NCBI RefSeq assembly: GCF_019972835.1
Contig: NZ_BPPB01000004.1
Location: 1-64,000 of the forward strand
Reading direction: 5' to 3'
DNA from: Lactobacillus laiwuensis
GTDB lineage: Bacteria > Bacillota > Bacilli > Lactobacillales > Lactobacillaceae
DNA: 64,000 nt
Both the position numbers and the translations under genes were made by a program. The notes under the pieces were generated by a model. The model ran no database searches. It had not been told where the DNA came from and saw nothing but the letters and a program-made list of their open reading frames with translations. The stretch's first letter is position 1; each line of letters begins with the position of its first letter. This document shows, one piece after another, positions 56,513-64,000 of this stretch.

Positions 56513-57340
56513 TTAGCCCAGCTTTCTTTTCTGCTGCCACAGTTTGATTAAGTAAGCAGCAAATAACAGATAAAGCAATGCAACCAAAACAAAAAGCAAA
56601 TATGAATTAATCGGTGGCAAGCGAGATCCTAACGCAAACTGTCCCGGTGCAAGTACAGCAAATGGAAACCACAAATACGAGAGGAAGAGCAAAAATTCAT
56701 TGCCAAGCCGCGATATTATGATCGACAATAAGGTTAAACCCATCCCTACACACGGTCCTAAAACTAGGTAAATACTATTTTTTGATACAAAAAGACCAAT
56801 ACTGAAAATTAAAATAGCAAAAATACCCCAGCCTATAGCGGCTAAGGTAACGTATGAACATAAGTCGATTAGCTGGTTAGTAGAAAAATATCCTGGTCTG
56901 GCACCAATGTATAATTCTATAGGTCTGGTTTTAAAGAAAAAGGGATAATAAAATAAATTAATTAATGCTAACTGGTAAAAATTAGTTAATAAAGAAAATA
57001 CCACCCCAATAATAAAGGAGTTAATAATCCCTGCTTTGATAAAGCCATGATATCCGACTCTTTGCTGGACAGCGCTAAACATATTATTATTTTTAAAATA
57101 GATTAAGAGACCGGCTCCAAAGATAGGTACCAAGGCCAACAAAATAACTAAATTTATAATATTTTCGTTCCAACCATTCGGTTGAATTGAAAAGAAAAGC
57201 ATAACAGAAATTTCAACTGCTTTGCCCTTTAATGGTATTAATCCTGCTTCAGATTTAGCGGCTATAAAAAACTGCCAGGTAATCAAAAGAAAATAAATAA
57301 TTAGAAAAATAAGAATAAATTTTTGGGTTCGTTTTAGCAT
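56513..57340 (-). CDS. Membrane permease subunit of an ABC exporter
   Basis: A 275-residue protein with about seven spans, starting MLKRTQKFILIFLIIY. A TTG at 57346 is also possible; the ATG at 57338-57340 follows AGAAGA and is preferred. First gene of a three-gene operon with another permease and an ATPase. The group could export a peptide or lipid, or act as bacteriocin immunity; the sequence does not decide. Confidence 0.7.
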   Translation of the reverse strand: MLKRTQKFILIFLIIYFLLITWQFFIAAKSEAGLIPLKGKAVEISVMLFFSIQPNGWNENIINLVILLALVPIFGAGLLIYFKNNNMFSAVQQRVGYHGFIKAGIINSFIIGVVFSLLTNFYQLALINLFYYPFFFKTRPIELYIGARPGYFSTNQLIDLCSYVTLAAIGWGIFAILIFSIGLFVSKNSIYLVLGPCVGMGLTLLSIIISRLGNEFLLFLSYLWFPFAVLAPGQFALGSRLPPINSYLLFVLVALLYLLFAAYLIKLWQQKRKLG

Positions 57341-57509
57341 TAGCAAAGTCTTCTTAACAAATATATCTTTGAATAACTATATCATGTATAATATCAATTA
57401 TAAACTAAAATAGTATGAAAAAAAGTTAAAAAAAAACTAATTTTCCCCTATTAAAAAATGCTCTTATTGTTGCCTTTATTCATATGATTACTTAAATAAA
57501 ATTAAAAAC

Positions 57510-58988
57510 TTAACATAGACCTACTTTCTTAACAAAACGCATAAAAGCTGCTTTGCCCTCTAAAGTTTGTTTGAAAACTCCTGCGTCTTCCAAAACGCGA
57601 GCAAAAACAAGACCTAGTTCTTTTTGCAGAATTTGATCTACATTTGCATTAGTGACTTCATACTTACGGCTAATTTCCTTAGCCCACTCAAGATGCATAG
57701 GTGCAATACTGTTAGGCTGGTTAAGCAAAAACTTTTTTACCTCAAGCAACTCGGGCTTCAATCGTGGCGGAAAAATCGCTAATCCCATTACTTCAATTAA
57801 GCCGATATTTTCTTTTTTAATGTGTTGTACATCAGCATGGGGATGAAAAATTCCATCAGGATATTTATCTGAAGTCTGATTGTCTCTTAGGACTAAATCA
57901 AGTTCATAAGTTTGTTCATGTAAACGTGCAATTGGGGTAATAGTATGGTGAGGTATACTGTTAGTAAATGCCCGAACTGCTACTTTTTCATCACTATATT
58001 TTCTCCAGTTTATTAAAATTTTATTTGCTAATTTGATTAAGCTATTTTTATTTAGACCACGTAAACGGATCACAGACATAGGCCACTTGACAATACCTGC
58101 TTCGACATCATCAAATTCCTTAAAATTAAGTTTTTTATCAATTGGTGCTTTTTCCATCGGAAAGCGATGCTTGCCACCCTGATAATGTTCGTGCGCTAAA
58201 ATCGAACCGCCTACGATTGACAAATCCGCATTGCTACCAACAAAATAGCCCGGAAATTTAGCCACAATTTCCAGTAAATTAGCAAAAGTTTGTTCATTTA
58301 TTACCATTGGTTCATGCTTTGGCGCTAAGAAAATGCAGTGCTCATTAAAATATGCATAAGGAGAATATTGAAAACCCCAGGTTTCATCTCCTAAATGAAA
58401 GCGAATGATACGGTGATTGGTGCGCGCAGGATAATTTATATGACCAAGGTAGCCCTCATTCTCCATACATAATTGGCACTTTGGATATGACTTTACTTTG
58501 GCATTCTTGGCTGCCGCAATTTCTTTGGGATCTTTTTCTGGTTTGGAAAGATTAATCGTAATCTCTAGATCGCCGTATTTACTTGCAGCTGTAAAATAAA
58601 TATTTTTTGCAATAGCTCTAGTTTTAATATAATCACTATCTTTACCCAATTGGTAAAAATCAGCAATCGCTTTTTGTGGTGAACGCTCATAAGTTTGCCA
58701 AAAGTCGTGGTTAACAATGCTTGGTCTAGGGACAATCAAATTCATTAATTGTGCATCAAGGACATCCCTAGCTGAATTATTGGCTGAGCACTTCCCTGAG
58801 TTTTGGGCAACTTGAATCAACTCGTCTTTAAGATCCAGTAGGCCTTTTTTACTGGTTGTTGCTTTTCTTGCCTCATCACCAACAAGGGCCAAAATTCTAT
58901 TTCTCAAATAAATACGATCAAGTTCCGTAAAATCGCTGTGAGCAATAACTTGCGTAATAAATTTATCAATTAGATTCGTTTTATCCAT
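57510..58988 (-). CDS. galT: UTP/UDP-glucose-hexose-1-phosphate uridylyltransferase (class II GalT)
   Basis: A 492-residue enzyme of the Leloir pathway that moves UMP between glucose and galactose phosphates. The Firmicute-type GalT2 is longer than E. coli GalT (348). The nucleotidyl-transfer site is in [13 protein letters not shown] (H-x-H-x-Q) near residue 265. Starts 15 bases after galK in a two-gene operon. galE and a lactose gene are not in the window. Confidence 0.94.
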   Translation of the reverse strand: MDKTNLIDKFITQVIAHSDFTELDRIYLRNRILALVGDEARKATTSKKGLLDLKDELIQVAQNSGKCSANNSARDVLDAQLMNLIVPRPSIVNHDFWQTYERSPQKAIADFYQLGKDSDYIKTRAIAKNIYFTAASKYGDLEITINLSKPEKDPKEIAAAKNAKVKSYPKCQLCMENEGYLGHINYPARTNHRIIRFHLGDETWGFQYSPYAYFNEHCIFLAPKHEPMVINEQTFANLLEIVAKFPGYFVGSNADLSIVGGSILAHEHYQGGKHRFPMEKAPIDKKLNFKEFDDVEAGIVKWPMSVIRLRGLNKNSLIKLANKILINWRKYSDEKVAVRAFTNSIPHHTITPIARLHEQTYELDLVLRDNQTSDKYPDGIFHPHADVQHIKKENIGLIEVMGLAIFPPRLKPELLEVKKFLLNQPNSIAPMHLEWAKEISRKYEVTNANVDQILQKELGLVFARVLEDAGVFKQTLEGKAAFMRFVKKVGLC

Positions 58989-59003
58989 CTCAACTTTCCA
59001 ATA

Positions 59004-60167
59004 TTATAAAACTTTTGTACCATCAGCAGTTTCTGCAATATAAAATGAAGGTAAATAGCCAATCTTTTCTTGGTAAATATCTGCGACATTTTTTTCAAAA
59101 GCTTCAACTTTATTTTTGGCAACCAAAGCTATCGCACAGCCACCAAAACCGGCACCAGTCATTCTTGCACCCAAAACTCCAGGTTGCTTCCAGGCAGTAT
59201 GTACCAATGTATCAAGTTCTTTACCCGTCACTTCATAGTCATACTCTAAAGATACATGTGAAGCATTCATTAAGTGACCAAATTCATTTAAATCACCCTT
59301 TTGCAGTGCTTTTTCAGCATTTAATGTCCGTTCATTTTCCCAGACTGCGTGACGACAGCGTTTCAGCAGGTTTTCTGTTGGCAAAAGGTAACTATTTTCA
59401 TCAAAAACTAAACTATCCAATTCACCCAGCGACTGAATTGACAGTTTCTCCTGTAAAAAGTGCAGTCCCTTTTCGCATTCTGCTCTACGCTCATTATATT
59501 TTGAGTCTGCTAAGGTCCTTTTCTTGTTAGTATTCATAATAACAATGACATTATCCTTTAAGTCAAGGGGTACTAACTCAGACTCCACCTTTTCAGTATC
59601 AAGCAGAATGGCATGATCCTTTTTACTCATAGCAACTGCATATTGATCCATAATGCCAGAATTGACTCCAATAAAGTCGTTTTCGGTTTTGACTCCCATT
59701 TTAACAATTTCTAACTTAGAAAAAGTTAGTTTAAACTGGTCCTGCAATAAAATACCAATTAACATTTCTAGGGCTGCAGACGAAGATAACCCAGCACCAT
59801 CAGGAATATTGCCATTAATGTAAATGTTAAGTCCATGCTCAATTTTTGCCCCATTTTCGAGCATAAAATGAAGCATTCCCTTAGCATAATTTGCCCAGGA
59901 ATCTTCTTTGGCAAACTGTAACTGGTGCATATCAGTTTCTACTACTCCCATATCGGCAAAATTTGCAGAATAAAAGCAAAATCTCGCGTCATCACGGGGA
60001 CTAGCTGCACCATAGATTCCTAAAGATATTGCGCAAGGAAACACATGACCACCATTATAGTCAGTATGTTCACCAATTAAGTTAATTCTACCAGGCGAAA
60101 AATAACAGCCGGTTGGTTCTTGATGATAAATATTACTAAATTCTTGCTTGAGTTCTTTAATTTTCAT
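59004..60167 (-). CDS. galK: Galactokinase
   Basis: A 387-residue GHMP kinase that phosphorylates galactose at C1. [19 protein letters not shown] near 25-43 is the galactokinase signature, [11 protein letters not shown] near 123-133 the ATP loop, and [16 protein letters not shown] near 335-350 the third motif. The longest frame opens 13 codons earlier; AAAGGA before the ATG at 60165-60167 and the family length support this start. A cre-like box lies just upstream. Confidence 0.96.
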   Translation of the reverse strand: MKIKELKQEFSNIYHQEPTGCYFSPGRINLIGEHTDYNGGHVFPCAISLGIYGAASPRDDARFCFYSANFADMGVVETDMHQLQFAKEDSWANYAKGMLHFMLENGAKIEHGLNIYINGNIPDGAGLSSSAALEMLIGILLQDQFKLTFSKLEIVKMGVKTENDFIGVNSGIMDQYAVAMSKKDHAILLDTEKVESELVPLDLKDNVIVIMNTNKKRTLADSKYNERRAECEKGLHFLQEKLSIQSLGELDSLVFDENSYLLPTENLLKRCRHAVWENERTLNAEKALQKGDLNEFGHLMNASHVSLEYDYEVTGKELDTLVHTAWKQPGVLGARMTGAGFGGCAIALVAKNKVEAFEKNVADIYQEKIGYLPSFYIAETADGTKVL

Positions 60168-60185
60168 TTTTATCTGTTCCTTTTT

Positions 60186-60201
60186 AAAAGCGCTATCAAA
60201 A
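60186..60201 (-). promoter_or_regulatory. Possible cre (CcpA) site in the galKT leader
   Basis: TTTTGATAGCGCTTTT on the minus strand is centred on AGCGCT and partly fits the CcpA consensus (TGNAANCGNWNNCA), with about two mismatches. It sits between the transcription start and the ribosome binding site of galK, a place used for CcpA roadblock repression. Confidence 0.4.
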
Positions 60202-60213
60202 GTCAATAAACTT

Positions 60214-60241
60214 ATTATACTTCTTTTTTTATTACTAGCAA
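60214..60241 (-). promoter_or_regulatory. galKT promoter
   Basis: Minus-strand -35 TTGCTA (60236-60241), 16-base spacer and a perfect -10 TATAAT (60214-60219). Confidence 0.65.
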
Positions 60242-60261
60242 TGCCTGTCCAAAAAGCAAAA

Positions 60262-60299
60262 ACAAACTAAAAGAGTTTCACATCAACATGAAACTCTTC
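60262..60299 (-). terminator. Terminator after the polynucleotide-kinase-like gene
   Basis: A perfect 10-bp stem AAGAGTTTCA (60271-60280) with TGAAACTCTT (60289-60298), then TTTTAGTTTG on the minus strand, 9 bases from the stop codon. Confidence 0.8.
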
Positions 60300-60308
60300 T
60301 TAAGTTTA

Positions 60309-61244
60309 TTACCAAATATGTAGCAGTCTATCGGGATGCAACTTGCATAAATTAAATTGGTGCACATGCTGCGGACGGCTTTGCGGAAATGATTCCAAGA
60401 AATCCGCTGGATTAGCCAGACCAGTAGAGTACGACCACACACTTTTAACTTTTTTAATCGGATCAAGCATTTCATTTCGAATCGGAAAAGCCGAAATTAA
60501 AAAATGTTTGTGATGAAACTTAAAAACAAAAAATGGCAATCGAAAGTCATTGACTACCTCTTCTTTAGTTTTCCCAATCGTAACCACATTGCGGTAGGTG
60601 CCATACTTTTCGGTAAACAAATCGTTAAACGAAAAATAGAAATTCGAAATGTGTACATGGGGAAAATTGTCTTCATTCACTTGATCAGGAACTGCAATCA
60701 CATGAGCAAAATGATCTAAATTGCTTTCTTTTTGCGAAAGTGCTCTGCCCAATTGATTGGGATTAATAACGTGAGCCCATTCCGGCACATCCAGATTATC
60801 TTGATAAGATAAAAACATTTCCCTAATCACATCTGGCTTTACCCAATCATATTGTCTGCGAACTTCGTTTCGATTTAACAAACTACGCAAGCTCTTATGA
60901 TACATTAAATCGACAACAAACAATTCATAACGATAACGTTCGACCCAGGGTTGATAATGCTCAATATTCTCCGCAAAGATATGCGTACTATCTACAATAA
61001 CCGTTTCGCCACGTTTCATTTTTTCTTCTACGAGGTAATCCACCACTTTTTCCGTTTGCTCATTTGCATAACGCGGAATTACTTGGTGTAAGCAATCGGT
61101 ATCTTCTTCATAATAATAGGTTAAATTCGCCAGCAACAATCTAATTTGATCACGACTAATTGCATATGGCTGTAAGTGATGACGAGCAATAAATGAAGAT
61201 TTACCGGAGCCGGGTGCGCCTCGTAATAAAAATATTTTACGCAT
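60309..61244 (-). CDS. Polynucleotide-kinase-like P-loop protein with unassigned C-terminal half
   Basis: A 311-residue cytoplasmic protein. The N-terminal half is a P-loop kinase of the T4 Pnk/zeta-toxin type: Walker A RGAPGSGKSSF (8-18), then SRDQIR near 31, VIVDSTHI (DxxH-type, about 89-96) and the arginine-rich NRNEVRRQYDWVKPD near 124-138. The C-terminal half (about 175-311) has no motif I know; I see no RNA-ligase KxDG and no phosphatase DxDx motif there. It could phosphorylate 5' ends of RNA or DNA, or a small molecule. Its own terminator follows. Confidence 0.65.
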   Translation of the reverse strand: MRKIFLLRGAPGSGKSSFIARHHLQPYAISRDQIRLLLANLTYYYEEDTDCLHQVIPRYANEQTEKVVDYLVEEKMKRGETVIVDSTHIFAENIEHYQPWVERYRYELFVVDLMYHKSLRSLLNRNEVRRQYDWVKPDVIREMFLSYQDNLDVPEWAHVINPNQLGRALSQKESNLDHFAHVIAVPDQVNEDNFPHVHISNFYFSFNDLFTEKYGTYRNVVTIGKTKEEVVNDFRLPFFVFKFHHKHFLISAFPIRNEMLDPIKKVKSVWSYSTGLANPADFLESFPQSRPQHVHQFNLCKLHPDRLLHIW

Positions 61245-61328
61245 GCCTCTACTCCAAACTAAAAATGTAAATTTTAAATGATATCGTAATAAATTTTAAC
61301 ATACATTTGTAGAAATCCTTACTATGAA

Positions 61329-62009
61329 CTAAAAGCAACGTAAAATCTTTTTGTCGACAATATTCATTTGCTGATCAAATATATAAACTATTGGCTGTGC
61401 ATTTGGAACTTCAAGATTAATAATTTCTTGATCATTAATACTTTCTAATTCTTTAATTAATGCTCGTAAACTAGAACCATGAGCAACGATTAATTGATCT
61501 TCCCCTTTTTTTAATCTGCTAGCTACATTGTCATAGTAATAAGGCATAACTCGCTGTTGTGTTTGGTAAAGACTTTCAGTTCGCGGCAAAAAATGCGGAT
61601 CAAAATTAGCATAGCGTCTGGATGTTACTTTTTTACCTTCAGGTGGAATTGCATAGAATCCACGCCGCCACTCCAGCACTTGTTCTTTACCAAAAATTTT
61701 ACGCGATTCGTCTTTATTAATGCCCCGTAAATTGCCATAGTGCCTTTCATTCAAACGCCAGGTTTTGGTAATCGGCAAATATAAGAAATTACAAATATCT
61801 GCAACTATATTTGCTGTAATGATTGCCCTCATTAACACTGATGTGTGAATATGAGTAGGGTGAAAATCGATAATACTCTTAATCAAATTGCCAGCTCTTT
61901 CAGCCTGCTTTCGACCCTTATCAGTTAGAGCAACATCATTCCAACCCGTGTAGACATTGGCTTTATTAGCGGTACTTTCACCGTGTCTTAAAAGCACTAA
62001 TTTGACCAT
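61329..62009 (-). CDS. gpmA: 2,3-bisphosphoglycerate-dependent phosphoglycerate mutase (GpmA-type)
   Basis: A 226-residue histidine-phosphatase-fold glycolytic mutase. LLRHGES with the phosphorylated histidine is near residue 9, YTGWNDVALTDKG near 20, WRLNERHYGNLRG near 82-94, and VAHGSSLRALIKELE near 172-186. The WRLNERHYG block separates true mutases from other phosphatases of this fold. Lies next to a small membrane protein gene, with one base between them. Confidence 0.9.
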   Translation of the reverse strand: MVKLVLLRHGESTANKANVYTGWNDVALTDKGRKQAERAGNLIKSIIDFHPTHIHTSVLMRAIITANIVADICNFLYLPITKTWRLNERHYGNLRGINKDESRKIFGKEQVLEWRRGFYAIPPEGKKVTSRRYANFDPHFLPRTESLYQTQQRVMPYYYDNVASRLKKGEDQLIVAHGSSLRALIKELESINDQEIINLEVPNAQPIVYIFDQQMNIVDKKILRCF

Positions 62010-62010
62010 T

Positions 62011-62196
62011 TTATCTCACCCAATGCATAATTATTAAAGCTAAGCCGCTAACTGTAAAAATGATTCCCAATATCATAAAAGGAGTTACTCCGTGATTATG
62101 ATTACGATAGCGTCTATTATAAGCATAAGCAATATCATATAAGCCTACTATCAAAACAATAACGGCAGTAAAAATACTTACTTTCAAATTTTTCAT
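62011..62196 (-). CDS. Small two-span membrane protein
   Basis: A 61-residue protein with two likely spans (residues 5-25 and 38-58) separated by a basic, histidine-containing loop (NRRYRNHNHG). No known domain is visible to me. It lies between the cation efflux gene (8 bases) and gpmA (1 base), so it is probably cotranscribed with both. The His-rich loop could bind metal, which would fit the efflux neighbour, but that is a guess. Confidence 0.6.
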   Translation of the reverse strand: MKNLKVSIFTAVIVLIVGLYDIAYAYNRRYRNHNHGVTPFMILGIIFTVSGLALIIMHWVR

Positions 62197-62204
62197 TCTC
62201 CTGG

Positions 62205-63092
62205 TTACTCTTGACTACGATCAGTTACAATCATTTTATCATTTTTTCCTCGTTCACATTCTGCTTGAAAATTGATATGATTAATTCCTAATTTTTGTAA
62301 TTTTGCACTAATTTGTTGCGTTAAAAATTCAAATTTACCAGCTGTTAAATCAGCATCAACGTTAACGTGCGCATCAAGCATGATATAGCGATCGCTATAA
62401 CGCCACACATGCACATGATGAATATTTTTTATTTCAGGAAAAGATAAAACTATCCTATTAACTTCATCCAGATCAATGTCAGGATTAGATTCCATTAACA
62501 CATTTGCTGCCTTTTCAGTTATTTCACAAGCTTCGTGAAAAACGAAGACCGACACTAATAAAGTCATCACCGGATCAATCCAGCTAATGTTCCAATAATA
62601 AATAAAAATTGCGCCAATTACCACCGCTACACTAGAAAGAGCATCACTTAGCATATGCATAAAAGTGGATCGCACATTTAGATTTTGCTGTCCACCTTGA
62701 TGCATTACCAACATTGAAACTACATTTGAAATCAAACCAATAATGGCAACAATCAGCATTATGCCGCCACTGATTTTTGTTGGTTTCCAAAATCTTTCAA
62801 TAGCTTCCACAAATAAAACAATACTAATTAAAATTAGAATAATACCGTTGGTAAAGGCAGCCAAAGTTTCAGCCCTGTCATAGCCAAAAGTTTTTCGCTT
62901 ATTACTGCGTCTATTGCTGATGATATGTGCCACAAACGAAATAATTATTGCACCGACATCGCTCAGATTGTGTACCGCATCAGATAATAAAGACAAAGAA
63001 CCAGATACGAAACCACCAATAAATTCTGCAACTGTAATAACAACATTAAGTGCAGTTACATAGGCAAATTTTTTTGTAGTATGATCTTTCAT
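62205..63092 (-). CDS. czcD: Cation diffusion facilitator (zinc/cadmium-type efflux, CzcD-like)
   Basis: A 295-residue proton-driven divalent cation exporter with six spans and a cytoplasmic C-terminal domain. The membrane metal site residues are in LLSDAVHNLSD (H-x3-D, near 45) and HMLSDALSSV (near 152). The C-terminal HHVHVWRYSDRYIMLDAHVNVD belongs to the dimer domain. The frame opens six codons earlier; AAAGGA before the ATG at 63090-63092 fixes the start. Confidence 0.9.
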   Translation of the reverse strand: MKDHTTKKFAYVTALNVVITVAEFIGGFVSGSLSLLSDAVHNLSDVGAIIISFVAHIISNRRSNKRKTFGYDRAETLAAFTNGIILILISIVLFVEAIERFWKPTKISGGIMLIVAIIGLISNVVSMLVMHQGGQQNLNVRSTFMHMLSDALSSVAVVIGAIFIYYWNISWIDPVMTLLVSVFVFHEACEITEKAANVLMESNPDIDLDEVNRIVLSFPEIKNIHHVHVWRYSDRYIMLDAHVNVDADLTAGKFEFLTQQISAKLQKLGINHINFQAECERGKNDKMIVTDRSQE

Positions 63093-63112
63093 GTTTTTCC
63101 TTTCAAGCACTA

Positions 63113-63148
63113 AAGGTAAAAAAAGCCCTACTTTTAAGCAGGACTTTA
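63113..63148 (-). terminator. Terminator between the phosphatase and czcD genes
   Basis: Hairpin AAAGCCCTAC (63122-63131) with GCAGGACTTT (63138-63147), two mismatches, then a TTTTTTT run on the minus strand. It overlaps the stop codon of the phosphatase gene. Confidence 0.7.
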
Positions 63149-63826
63149 CATATCTTCAGCATTTACATTATAATCTACAATTTCAAAATTACCGTTATCA
63201 CGAAGAATTCCCCGAGTAACACTACCGTTATTAGGAAAAACAATATCATGGAGACCATCACTTTGGTTCCAATACTTAATGGCTAAGGTTTTGATGAAAT
63301 CACCATGAGAAACTATTAAAACCCTTTTTTCATTTTTAGTCAGCTCATGGAGAACGTTAATCGCCCTTACCATTCGTTCATCCAGCTCTTTTTTGTTCTC
63401 TGCCAAATGACGCGGATCAGCCTTTTTTGTAGCCTCACGAAATTCGTAAATTCCAACCTGATTGATAATTTTGGTTACATCTGTTTGCGGCCCAACTCCA
63501 GCTGCCAGTGCAACTTCATTCCAGGTTTCCTCTATATCATCACCTTCGAAAGAACCAAAAAATACTTCCCGAAATTCTGGCAATTTTTTAATCTTGCCTA
63601 TTTCTGAAACCTGGTTGGCGTCCTTCATTAAGTGAACCGTATCAATTGCACGCTTCAAATCGGAAGAATACATGTTGTCAAAATGAACTTGACTCAGGGC
63701 ATTTGCAGTTACCTTTAGATCATTAATACCCTTGACTGTCAGCGGAGAATCACACCATCCCTGAACTTTGTTTAACTGGTTAAACATTGTTTCGCCATGA
63801 CGGACAATATAAATTTCTGTTGCCAA
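63146..63826 (-). CDS. Histidine phosphatase family protein
   Basis: A 226-residue phosphatase of the phosphoglycerate-mutase fold. IYIVRHGETMFN near 5-16 carries the catalytic histidine, SSDLKRAIDT the second arginine, and VLIVSHGDFIKTLA near 171 the second histidine. It lacks the WRLNERHYG insert of GpmA, so it is a phosphatase rather than a mutase. AAAGGAG precedes a TTG at 63824-63826 by eight bases; the longer frame starting at 63844 lies within this ribosome site, so I use TTG. Confidence 0.87.
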   Translation of the reverse strand: MATEIYIVRHGETMFNQLNKVQGWCDSPLTVKGINDLKVTANALSQVHFDNMYSSDLKRAIDTVHLMKDANQVSEIGKIKKLPEFREVFFGSFEGDDIEETWNEVALAAGVGPQTDVTKIINQVGIYEFREATKKADPRHLAENKKELDERMVRAINVLHELTKNEKRVLIVSHGDFIKTLAIKYWNQSDGLHDIVFPNNGSVTRGILRDNGNFEIVDYNVNAEDM

Positions 63827-63859
63827 TTTGCATTCTCCTTTCATTTAACGTGCTTTAAA

Positions 63860-64000
63860 CTATAACATATATGCCTCATAAAAGAAATACCCAGCTTGAA
63901 TAAATGCTAGTGCTGCAATAAAGATACGAACATATTTGGCTGGAACTTTACGCAAAATATCCATTCCTAAATAACCGCCAATAAACATCCCAATAGCAAG
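63860..64000 (-). CDS. TauE/SafE-family permease (C-terminal part; continues beyond the window)
   Basis: The last 46 codons and stop of a minus-strand gene that runs off the right edge. The reading IGMFIGGYLGMDILRKV then VRIFIAALAFIQAGYFF shows a glycine-rich penultimate span, a short basic loop and the last span, the usual ending of TauE/SafE (DUF81) anion exporters. Frame matches the window edge exactly. Translated by hand. Confidence 0.75.
   Translation of the reverse strand, partial: LAIGMFIGGYLGMDILRKVPAKYVRIFIAALAFIQAGYFFYEAYML

Overview
The window is a 64 kb stretch of low-GC chromosome from a lactic acid bacterium, most likely Lactobacillus in the strict sense (acidophilus/delbrueckii-like). 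The evidence is the gene content and order: pepC, pcp, a class II galT with galK, SLAP-like lysine/tyrosine-rich wall-binding segments, dnaX-ybaB-recR with SRP RNA, and the sigH/rpmG/secE/nusG/rplKA block. Species is not resolved. Nearly all genes lie on the minus strand. The left edge sits at the 5' end of a 16S rRNA gene, whose leader and tandem promoters occupy the first 260 bases.

Layout. 0.3-0.9 kb: a TetR-type regulator with a clear autoregulatory palindrome. 1-6 kb: DEAD-box RNA helicase, NrnA-like phosphoesterase, DNA polymerase IV and glucose-6-phosphate dehydrogenase, tightly packed. 6-13 kb: yajC, ruvBA, mutL, mutS (repair and recombination); queA and tgt, often found between ruvB and yajC, are absent. 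13-15.3 kb: pcp with the DUF979/DUF969 membrane pair. 15.3-18 kb: groESL under CIRCE control, and rex. 18.3-21 kb: an ABC-F ATPase and a GNAT enzyme on the plus strand. 21-32 kb: two long minus-strand clusters, tmk/darA/holB/yabA/rsmI/thioesterase/folT/tsaB/rimI/tsaD and tRNA-editing/methyltransferase/SRP RNA/dnaX/ybaB/recR/yaaL. 32.3-37 kb: cell-wall genes (a frameshifted exported protein, CAP protein, L,D-transpeptidase, D,D-carboxypeptidase, NlpC/P60 hydrolase). 37-45.8 kb: rplJL with an L10 leader, the pst phosphate operon with phoU, rplKA, nusG, secE, rpmG. 46-53 kb: SigH-like sigma factor, rlmB, mrnC, cysS, gltX, radA, dut. 53-57 kb: an atypical GNAT fold, pepC and an ABC exporter of unknown substrate. 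57.5-64 kb: galKT, a polynucleotide-kinase-like protein, gpmA-type mutase, cation efflux, a histidine phosphatase, and the end of a TauE-like permease.

Most of this is core housekeeping sequence, and I see no phage, IS element, CRISPR array or tRNA gene. The observations most worth a second look are: a MutL whose C-terminal endonuclease motifs are replaced; the pcp-DUF979-DUF969 operon as a candidate pyroglutamyl-peptide or amino-acid uptake/processing unit; an A8-tract frameshift in an exported protein gene; a rex terminator that also carries a perfect CIRCE-like inverted repeat beside the true groE CIRCE; and a T4 Pnk-like kinase with an unassigned C-terminal half.

Many start codons were moved from the longest open frame to an internal ATG, GTG or TTG where the ribosome binding site demanded it; these choices are given in the entries.
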